From contig CAYLZO010000275.1 of NCBI GenBank assembly GCA_964387775.1, forward strand, positions 1 to 6,204: a stretch of DNA of 6,204 bases. Direction: 5' to 3'. The notes beneath the pieces were generated by a model. The model saw nothing but the letters and a program-made list of their open reading frames with translations, was not told where the DNA came from and made no database searches. The translations under genes and the position numbers were made by a program. This DNA comes from CAYLZO01 sp964387775. Its GTDB lineage: Bacteria > Chloroflexota > Anaerolineae > JAAYZQ01. Numbering within the stretch: the stretch's first letter is position 1; every line of letters begins with the position of its first letter. Positions 1-4,999 of this stretch are shown here, piece after piece.

Positions 1-1
1 C

Positions 2-34
2 GTGACTGGAGTTCAGACGGTGCTCTTCCGATCT
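2..34 (+). other. Illumina TruSeq adapter remnant (contamination, not genomic)
   Basis: These 33 bases match the Illumina TruSeq read-2 adapter, beginning GTGACTGGAGTTCAGACG and ending GTGCTCTTCCGATCT. One T of the standard sequence is missing at the junction between those two parts (after position 19). The final CCGATCT is the usual adapter end before the insert, so genomic sequence begins at about position 35. Position 1 could be the last index base. An apparent open reading frame starting in the adapter reads through it with the peptide TGVQTVLFRS and has no biological meaning. The match was made from memory of the adapter sequence and is unambiguous. Confidence 0.97.
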
Positions 35-35
35 G

Positions 36-248
36 GCGGACCTGCTCATCCACGAGGCTACGGGCGACTATGGGGGGCACACCTCGCCGGTCGAAGCGGC
101 AGAGGTCGCCCGGGAGGCGGGGGTGGGGCGCCTGGCCCTCATCCACTATCCGGTGGTCGGCGTGGACCTGCAGGACTGGCGTCAAAAGGCCGCCGGGTTC
201 TCCGGGCCGGTGACGCTGGCCCAGGACGGCGACCGCTACGAATTCTAA
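36..248 (+). CDS. MBL-fold metal-dependent hydrolase (RNase Z/BN-like), C-terminal fragment
   Basis: Only the last 70 residues remain, beginning ADLLIHEAT and ending DGDRYEF, because the contig breaks into adapter at position 35. The fragment shows the end of a metallo-beta-lactamase fold of the RNase Z/ribonuclease BN kind. DLLIHEAT (residues 2-9) is the strand and loop after the last metal-bridging Asp region. GGHTSPVEAAEVAREAG (13-29) matches the GHSSP..AA..A...G helix segment, and RLALIHYP (32-39) carries the final metal-ligand His. The HxHxDH motif would lie upstream and is missing. The family covers tRNA 3' processing enzymes and many hydrolases of unknown substrate, so the exact reaction cannot be assigned. 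It is the only + strand gene and converges on the Mth938-like gene across a shared palindrome. Confidence 0.8.
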   Translation, partial: ADLLIHEATGDYGGHTSPVEAAEVAREAGVGRLALIHYPVVGVDLQDWRQKAAGFSGPVTLAQDGDRYEF

Positions 249-260
249 GTTTGGTCCGCA

Positions 261-300
261 TCAGGTCGAAGTATGGGAAGTTCCCCATACTTCGACCTGA
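261..300. terminator. Perfect palindrome between convergent genes, probable bidirectional terminator
   Basis: A 17-bp perfect inverted repeat, TCAGGTCGAAGTATGGG at 261-277 and its exact complement at 284-300, encloses a 6-base loop. It starts 12 bases after the + strand hydrolase stop (248) and lies 14 bases beyond the stop of the - strand Mth938-like gene (315), so one hairpin could end both transcripts. Neither side has a run of T, so it is not a classical intrinsic terminator. It could instead block transcript decay or be a copy of a dispersed palindromic repeat. Confidence 0.65.
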
Positions 301-314
301 CTAATCCCAAAGAT

Positions 315-659
315 TCAGCAGGTCAGGTGCAGGGCGGCGATCACCTCGCGGCCTGACGAGGCCACCTCGTTGTAGGTCTCGCAGGCCGATTTGGTCTTTT
401 GAGCGATGAGTTCCACGTCCCGCTCGGCCAGGGCCTGCTCGGTCTCGGGCAGGACGCGCATCCGGCCGTAGCGGCCCGTGCCCACCACCAGCACGTCGGG
501 TGGATCGGCCAGCGCCTTCTCCAGGTCGGCCACCGCCAGTTCGTGGCCCTCCTCGCGCCACCAGTCGTCGTAGACGCGATCGGAAAAAATGATCACGTCG
601 TCGGTGTAGGTCTCGCCGTCGATCACGATCTGTCCAAAACGATAGTCGTCAATGCTCAT
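315..659 (-). CDS. Mth938-like domain protein (DUF498 / NDUFAF3 family)
   Basis: This is a 114-aa single-domain protein of usual length for the Mth938-like fold. Family signs are TYTDDVIIF near the N-terminus (residues 18-25), the central VLVVGTGRYGRM segment (56-67), and the characteristic end TYNEVASSGREVIAALHLTC (95-114), where the family typically has YN...GR.V.AALHLTC. No enzyme activity is established for bacterial members. The mitochondrial relative NDUFAF3 is a complex I assembly factor, but that role should not be transferred on this evidence. The frame stays open far upstream of the chosen ATG. That part overlaps the preceding gene and translates to low-complexity sequence, while a GGAGG lies 5 bases before ATG 659. 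It lies 20 bases downstream of the 73-aa gene, probably co-transcribed, and is the last gene before the palindrome at 261-300. Confidence 0.9.
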   Translation of the reverse strand: MSIDDYRFGQIVIDGETYTDDVIIFSDRVYDDWWREEGHELAVADLEKALADPPDVLVVGTGRYGRMRVLPETEQALAERDVELIAQKTKSACETYNEVASSGREVIAALHLTC

Positions 660-679
660 CCATGCCTCCAATCCATACT

Positions 680-901
680 TCAAATCAGCGTCCGCAAGGG
701 CAACAACGTCTGCGCCAGCGCCGAGAGCGCCTGGCCCACCGCCGGATTGCGCCTCGATTCGACCTCGGCGGCCTCGGTCAGCACGGCAAAGAAGGTGTGA
801 TCCATCTGCGATAGATGGCGGCCAATGAGTTTCTGCAACGCCTCCTGATTTTCGGCCAACAGCAACTTCTTGATCAGGGCTACGGCTTCGTCTTCGGTCA
901 T
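680..901 (-). CDS. Hypothetical 73-aa helical protein
   Basis: I do not recognise a named family. The 73-residue product starts MTEDEAVALIKKLLLAENQEAL and ends PLRTLI. It appears all-helical and soluble, with no Cys, no signal peptide and no membrane segment. IGRHLSQMDHTFFAVL (residues 26-40) is the most distinctive stretch. ATG 901 is chosen because GGAGAG lies about 10 bases upstream. An in-frame ATG at 919 would add six residues (MERAQP) but has no Shine-Dalgarno sequence, and further extension runs into the heptamer repeat. Natural amino acid composition and tight coupling (20-base gap) to the Mth938-like gene support it as real. I have a loose impression of similar proteins in Chloroflexota genomes but cannot verify it. 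Function is unknown. Confidence 0.78.
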   Translation of the reverse strand: MTEDEAVALIKKLLLAENQEALQKLIGRHLSQMDHTFFAVLTEAAEVESRRNPAVGQALSALAQTLLPLRTLI

Positions 902-930
902 CGGTTGGGCTCTCTCCATAGAACGTGTCC

Positions 931-1001
931 CGTATTGCGTATTGCGTATCGTGTGCCGGGCCGGCCTCACGCGGTACGCAGTACGCAATACGCACTACGT
1001 C
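931..1001. repeat. Inverted array of 7-bp NTACGCA repeats (intergenic hairpin)
   Basis: The right arm contains GTACGCA (974-980), GTACGCA (981-987), ATACGCA (988-994) and a decayed partial unit to 1001. The left arm (931-953) holds the same unit in inverse orientation, as repeated TATTGCG. The arms 931-953 and 968-992 pair over about 22 bp, with one G/A substitution and a small bulge (CGG at 972-974 opposite a single base). They surround a 14-base GC-rich centre containing GGCCGGCC. The array fills the gap between the radical SAM stop codon and the 73-aa gene. It may act as a hairpin in the transcript or be a dispersed short tandem repeat like the heptamer STRRs of cyanobacteria. No protein is encoded. 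Confidence 0.85.
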
Positions 1002-2489
1002 TCACGCCGCCGTCTTGGTCGCCCCAGACCCACCCTTGCCGCCCACGAAAAAGCGCCGCGCGTCGCGCAACCTTGCCGGCAGGTACCGCCAGGTGTCGGG
1101 CATCAACAGGCGCTTGAGCAGGCGCCGGGGCCGCCAGTAGAAGCGGCGATAGGCCTCCCGCCACTTGCGCTCGACCAGCTCGGCCTTCAGGTCGCCGATC
1201 TCGAACTTGGCCCGGTCGGTGTGGATAGCGTAATCGGTCCAGTCGTGGCTAAAGACGTTGCCCTCCCGCTCGACCAGGTCGTAGAGCTTGGTGCCGGGAT
1301 AGGGCGCGGCGATCATGAAATTCGCCAGGTCGGGATCGAGCTTCAGGGCCAGTTGGATCGTCTTTTCCATCGTCTCTTCCGTCTCTTCAGGCATGCCAAA
1401 GATAAAGAAGCCCATGGTTTGCAAGCCGGCGGACTTGGCCCAGGCAAAGGCGTCGCGCACCTGTTTCAGGGTCTGGCCCTTGCGCACCACCCGGCTCAGA
1501 ATGTACTCGTCGCCGCTCTCGACGCCAAAACCGACACGCTTGGCCCCCGCCTGCTTCATGAGCCGGAACAACTCGGCGTCGGCATAGTTGACCTTCATGC
1601 CGTGGACCGTCACCCAGGGCACCGCGTTCAGCCCCTCGCGGATCAGCGCCCGGCAGAGGTCCTTGGCCCGGTCCAGGTCCCGGTTCCAGATGTCGTCGGT
1701 GACGCCGATCTCGGTGGCCCCCAGGTCGCGGACCAGCCAGCGCCACTCCTCGACGACGTTCTCCACCGAGCGGGGCCGCCAGGTGTCGCCCGTCACCGGC
1801 TTGCAGCAAAAGGTGCAGGTGAAGGGGCAGCCCCGGCTGGTGACGATGGTGTAGGCCCGGGCCTCAGGGTCCAGCCCGTCGGTCAGGGGCTGGAGGTTGG
1901 TGTAGCGCTCGATCTTGAAGAGGTGGTGGGCCGGAAAGGGGATGTTGTCCAGGTCGTCGCGGAGGGGACGCGGCGGGTTGTGGACGATCCGCCCCGAGGC
2001 GTCCTTCCAACTGAGGCCCAAGATGGGCTCAAAGCAGCAAGCAGCAAGCAGCAAGCCTGAATCTGCTTCTGGCTGCTTGCCGCTTGCTGCTTGCAACTCG
2101 CTAAGGATTTCGACCAGCGTGTCCTCCCCCTCGCCGCGCACGACCAGGTCCACCTCCGGCCGTTCGATGGACTCGTCGGGCATGAGGGTCAGGTGCGGGC
2201 CGCCGAGGATGGTGATGGCGCCGGCGGCCTTGGCCTCGCGGGCCGCCGCCCAGGCCTCCTTGATGAGGGGTGTGGGGCTGGAGATGCCCACCACGTCGTA
2301 CGGTCGCCCCTCGCGGCCGGCGCGTTCCAGCACCTGGGCGATGGTCTCGGTCTCGACGGCGGCGTCGTAGAGGGTCAGGTCGTCGTAGCCGGCCGCCAGC
2401 AGCGAGCCGGCCAGGTAGCCCAAGCCCATGTGAATGTGTGCCCGCGAGTGCCAGACGTTGGACTCGGGGCTGGCAAGTAGAATTCTCAT
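1002..2489 (-). CDS. B12-binding domain radical SAM protein, substrate unknown
   Basis: This 495-aa protein has the two-domain layout of class B (B12-binding) radical SAM enzymes. The N-terminal Rossmann-like part runs from MRILLASPES through HMGLGYLAGSLLAAGY (20-35), DVVGISSPTPLIKEAW (65-80) and ITILGGPHLTLMP (92-104) to VVRGEGEDTL (116-125). It lacks the DxHxxG cobalt-ligand motif, as is common in this class. The radical SAM core starts near residue 213 with TSRGCPFTCTFCCKP, where C221, C225 and C228 form the CxxxCxxC ligand set for the 4Fe-4S cluster. VGFGVESGDE (319-328) and GFFIFGMPEET (360-370) are typical core segments. The C-terminus is basic. Relatives methylate or rearrange lipids, tetrapyrroles and natural products, and the substrate here cannot be told. 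Residues about 132-153 are encoded by a heptamer repeat (see 2032-2092). The ATG has a weak AGAAAG about 9 bases upstream and lies 34 bases beyond the upstream terminator. Confidence 0.94.
   Translation of the reverse strand: MRILLASPESNVWHSRAHIHMGLGYLAGSLLAAGYDDLTLYDAAVETETIAQVLERAGREGRPYDVVGISSPTPLIKEAWAAAREAKAAGAITILGGPHLTLMPDESIERPEVDLVVRGEGEDTLVEILSELQAASGKQPEADSGLLLAACCFEPILGLSWKDASGRIVHNPPRPLRDDLDNIPFPAHHLFKIERYTNLQPLTDGLDPEARAYTIVTSRGCPFTCTFCCKPVTGDTWRPRSVENVVEEWRWLVRDLGATEIGVTDDIWNRDLDRAKDLCRALIREGLNAVPWVTVHGMKVNYADAELFRLMKQAGAKRVGFGVESGDEYILSRVVRKGQTLKQVRDAFAWAKSAGLQTMGFFIFGMPEETEETMEKTIQLALKLDPDLANFMIAAPYPGTKLYDLVEREGNVFSHDWTDYAIHTDRAKFEIGDLKAELVERKWREAYRRFYWRPRRLLKRLLMPDTWRYLPARLRDARRFFVGGKGGSGATKTAA
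2032..2092. repeat. Inverted 7-bp AGCAGCA repeat array inside the radical SAM gene
   Basis: The left arm (2032-2052) is three tandem AGCAGCA units. The right arm (2072-2092) is their inverse complement with one mismatch (C at 2081). The 19-base centre begins with a further part of the repeat. The array lies in frame in the radical SAM gene and encodes roughly residues 132-153, Q/A/S-rich on one arm and LLLAACC on the other. Three 7-bp units make 21 bases, so frame is kept. Position falls between the B12-binding part and the radical SAM core, in a segment that I expect to be a short variable linker in relatives. Confidence 0.85.
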
Positions 2490-2523
2490 CGCTCGTACTT
2501 TCTAGCTGCGCTGTCAGATACGC

Positions 2524-2570
2524 AAAAAGGCTTCAGCGGATGGGAGTTCCTCCCTCCGGCTGAAGCCTTC
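2524..2570 (-). terminator. Rho-independent terminator of the Rieske/cytochrome bc operon
   Basis: Read on the - strand, AAGGCTTCAGC (2569-2559) pairs perfectly with GCTGAAGCCTT (2537-2527). The stem continues through an imperfect GGAGGGAG/CTCCCATC segment with a one-base bulge, around a 4-base loop. The stem is followed directly by a run of T on the - strand (2528-2524). It begins about 30 bases after the cytochrome c stop codon at 2601, so it ends the three-gene operon. It sits only 34 bases before the radical SAM start codon. Confidence 0.9.
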
Positions 2571-2600
2571 GTTGCTCAGCGCGGATGTGGGCTGGATCTA

Positions 2601-3353
2601 TTACTCTTGCTGCTTGACCCGAAGAAAGGCGATGACGTCCTCGATCTCCTGGGGCGTCAAGATCCCCTCCCAGGCGGGCATCGCCGTGCCGGGCCGCCCG
2701 TCCCGGATGGTCTGGCGGAAAAAGTCGTCGTCGTTGTTGGCCACCGAGGGGCTGATCAGCGTAGGGCCGAGATCGGCGCCCGCTGCGTCTTTTCCGTGGC
2801 AGTTGGCGCAGTTGGCGAGGTAGACCTGCTCCCCGTTCGCCGGATCGCCTTCCACCACGGGCACTTCGGTGCCTGCCGGCGTCGGCTCGGGGGCCGGCGT
2901 CGGCGTGCGTTCTACGCCTTCGGGCCGGACGCCCTCCGGTTGTTCCCCCTGCCAGTTCAGGACGAACTGGGTCAAGTCTTCGATCTGGTCGTTGCGCAGC
3001 GGGCCGCCGTACCTTTCGGACCAGGACGGCATCCGTTGGGCCGGATGCCCGGCGGCGATGTTCAAGGAGATGTAATCATGCAGCGTGCCGTAGAAGCTGA
3101 TATCCTCGCGACCCGACCAAAGATCCTCGACGTTCAGAGCAGGATAAACTCCGGGCAGGCCCTCACCCCGTGGCCCGTGGCAGCCGGCGCAATACTGGTC
3201 GTAGAGCTTGGCGCCGCGGGCGATGAGCTGGCCCTTCTGCGCCTCGGCCGTTCGCGCCATCCGGTCGTTCTCCCCCACATAGACCGCGGCGAGCAAGGCG
3301 ACCACGAGCGCCGTGGCGATGGTTCCGACGACTATGTTTCTCATAACATTCAT
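2601..3353 (-). CDS. qcrC: Membrane-anchored diheme cytochrome c of the Rieske/cytochrome b complex
   Basis: This 250-aa protein has an uncleaved-looking N-terminal membrane anchor (about residues 7-26, IVVGTIATALVVALLAAVYV) followed by two cytochrome c domains outside the membrane. Domain 1 has heme site CAGCH (55-59) and likely axial Met108 in QRMPSW. Domain 2 has CANCH (182-186) and likely Met225 in TAMPAW. A Pro/Thr-rich linker (TPTPAPEPTPAGTEVP, about 150-165) joins them. Its role is to take electrons from the Rieske cluster and pass them to a terminal oxidase or a soluble carrier, as diheme QcrC does in actinobacterial complexes. AGGAGA lies 8 bases before ATG 3353, and the gene starts 34 bases after cytochrome b ends. 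Third and last gene of the operon, followed by a strong terminator. Assignment as the complex's own cytochrome rests on operon position. Confidence 0.94.
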   Translation of the reverse strand: MNVMRNIVVGTIATALVVALLAAVYVGENDRMARTAEAQKGQLIARGAKLYDQYCAGCHGPRGEGLPGVYPALNVEDLWSGREDISFYGTLHDYISLNIAAGHPAQRMPSWSERYGGPLRNDQIEDLTQFVLNWQGEQPEGVRPEGVERTPTPAPEPTPAGTEVPVVEGDPANGEQVYLANCANCHGKDAAGADLGPTLISPSVANNDDDFFRQTIRDGRPGTAMPAWEGILTPQEIEDVIAFLRVKQQE

Positions 3354-3387
3354 TGGCCCATTCTCCTCTCGCTCTCAGCCGGCCGCT

Positions 3388-4959
3388 TCAGGGAGCCGTG
3401 GCCTCGTGGATGTAGGTATGTTGATTGAACGTCTGCTCCTCGCCGCCCTCTTGCCAGGTAAGGCCGAGATCGACCCGTTTCAGTTCCCGCTGCCAGACCT
3501 GGATGGTCAGGGTCGCGCTGCCGTCGGGCAGGTTGCCCCGTGCACGCTCTTTTTCCATCCTCGCCTGCAACTCTTCCATGAACTCGGCCAGGTGCTCGTT
3601 CAGAGAAGCTCCCTCCACTTGCCCGGTCGTGTAGGTCCCTGCGGCCAGATCCTCCCAGGAGATTTCGTGGATGGCGCCCTCCCGGTCGGTGGGCACAAAC
3701 TCCAAAGCCACTTCCTGCTCGGGCAGGGCCTGGACCCGGTAGTTGGGGCTGCCCATGTAGGTCAACACCCCCCAGAGGACGACGGCCCCGATGCCGGCGC
3801 CGACGGCAAACTTGCGGTCCTGCCAGCGGCGGCTGGGATTGCGGTCGATGTAGGGCAAAAGATAGAGAAAGCCAATGACGATCCCCGGCAGCAGCACGCC
3901 ATAGATGAACTTGCCCTCGATGATGCCGCCGAAAATATCAGGTAGCTTGATGAGCCCCTGAATCCACAAAAAGTACCAGGGCGCCGTCGAGTGCAGGGGC
4001 GTCACAAAGGGATCGGCGTGGTCCTCCAGCGGCGCGCTAAAGAAGGTCACCGATACCAGGAGGATGATGAGCAAGCCCACGACGACCCACATCAGCTCCC
4101 TGGCAAAGACGTCGGGCAGGAATCCGACCCGCTCCTTGTCTTCCCTATCGCCCGCTTCCACCGCCGGCGGCTGCGAGATCTGCTGGCGCACCACTTTGTG
4201 ATAGTGGACGCCAAACATGATAATCAGCGTAATCGGTAAAATGAGAACGTGCAGCGTATAAAAGCGCAACAAGCCGAGTTGGCCCACGTCCGGACCGCCC
4301 AAGGCCAACAACTGGAGCTGGTCTCCCAGGATCGGGACCGACTCGATCATGCTGGCGCCGATGGTGACAGCCCAGTAGGCCAGTTGGTCCCAGGGCAGCA
4401 GGTAGCCGCTGTAGCTAAAGAGCCAGGTGATGAGCAACAGCGTCACGCCCACGGTCCAGTTAAAGCTGCGCGGCTGCTTGTACGACGCCGTAAAAAAGAC
4501 GCGCAGCATGTGGAGCATCACCACGGCCACCATCAGCTCGGCCCCCAAGCGGTGCACGTCGCGGATTAGCTTGCCAAAGGGCACGTTGCTCAGCAAGTTG
4601 AGCATGTCAAAATAGGCCGTGTCGGTCGATGGCTTGTAAAAGATCATGAGCAACAAGCCGGTGATGCCCAAGACGACGGCCAGGAACACGCTGCCCCAGC
4701 CCAAGGCAAAGGTATAGAAAAAGTTGGTTACACTTTTCCAATACCAGCGCGGCTTCATGTGGAACCAGAAGCTGACGTTGTGGGGCCGGTAGCGAGGATT
4801 GGGACGGCCCGGCTCCTCCCCCCGGAACATCTTGCGGATCTCTTCGGGTGGCAGTTCGGCGAAAACGGAGGTCAGGTACTGGTCCGCCCACTCGCGGAAG
4901 CGCTTTTTGAACGGGGATTTCTCCTGCGGCTCTTGTTTCTCTTCGGTCTGTTCCGCCAT
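3388..4959 (-). CDS. qcrB: Cytochrome b with fused b6 and subunit IV parts and a soluble C-terminal extension
   Basis: This 523-aa protein is the quinol-oxidising membrane core of the complex. Four b6-like membrane helices (about 83-107, 138-157, 170-190, 230-253) are followed by three subunit IV-like helices (286-307, 350-371, 382-402) in one chain. Heme b ligands are H136 and H150 (DVHRLGA...MLH) and H237 and H252 (TLHV...GVHYHK). The spacings of 14 and 15 are the b6 pattern; the bc1 pattern is 14 and 14. GYLLPWDQLAYW (185-196) is the cd loop. APWYF (326-330) stands where PEWY is usual at the Qo site. A85 aligns with the b6 cysteine that holds heme c(i). A charged N-terminus of about 70 residues is cytoplasmic, and residues 403-523 form a hydrophilic tail predicted outside the membrane. 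AGGAG lies 7 bases before ATG 4959. The gene follows the Rieske gene by 40 bases. Confidence 0.96.
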   Translation of the reverse strand: MAEQTEEKQEPQEKSPFKKRFREWADQYLTSVFAELPPEEIRKMFRGEEPGRPNPRYRPHNVSFWFHMKPRWYWKSVTNFFYTFALGWGSVFLAVVLGITGLLLMIFYKPSTDTAYFDMLNLLSNVPFGKLIRDVHRLGAELMVAVVMLHMLRVFFTASYKQPRSFNWTVGVTLLLITWLFSYSGYLLPWDQLAYWAVTIGASMIESVPILGDQLQLLALGGPDVGQLGLLRFYTLHVLILPITLIIMFGVHYHKVVRQQISQPPAVEAGDREDKERVGFLPDVFARELMWVVVGLLIILLVSVTFFSAPLEDHADPFVTPLHSTAPWYFLWIQGLIKLPDIFGGIIEGKFIYGVLLPGIVIGFLYLLPYIDRNPSRRWQDRKFAVGAGIGAVVLWGVLTYMGSPNYRVQALPEQEVALEFVPTDREGAIHEISWEDLAAGTYTTGQVEGASLNEHLAEFMEELQARMEKERARGNLPDGSATLTIQVWQRELKRVDLGLTWQEGGEEQTFNQHTYIHEATAP

Positions 4960-4999
4960 ACTCTTTCTCCTGATCCCTTGTTGGCCGGGGTCCTCTCGC

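Noticed and set aside
2..304. 100-aa + strand open frame beginning MTGVQTVLFRS
   Set aside because: Its N-terminus is adapter and the rest is out of frame with the conserved hydrolase fragment ending at 248.
902..988. Longer start of the 73-aa protein through the heptamer repeat (RNTQYGT-type residues)
   Set aside because: These residues are translation of the NTACGCA repeat, and no ribosome binding site precedes the upstream ATGs.
660..995. N-terminal extension of the Mth938-like frame to position 995
   Set aside because: The extension overlaps the 73-aa gene and the repeat array, is low in family resemblance, and is unnecessary given the GGAGG before ATG 659.
931..1001. CRISPR-like array
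   Set aside because: Units are only 7 bp, in direct tandem, with no spacers of even length and no cas genes nearby.
2033..2036. Adjacent CC in the radical SAM insert (C151, C152) as a metal site
   Set aside because: It arises from the repeat arm and lacks any known cluster or metal motif; the real cluster ligands are C221, C225 and C228.
870..2060. 396-aa + strand open frame
   Set aside because: It is antisense to the radical SAM gene, its start lies in the 73-aa gene and repeat region, and its composition is that of a GC-rich shadow frame with no recognisable domain.
2607..3428. 273-aa + strand open frame
   Set aside because: It is antisense to the diheme cytochrome c gene, which has clear heme motifs and a ribosome binding site. 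It shows no domain of its own.
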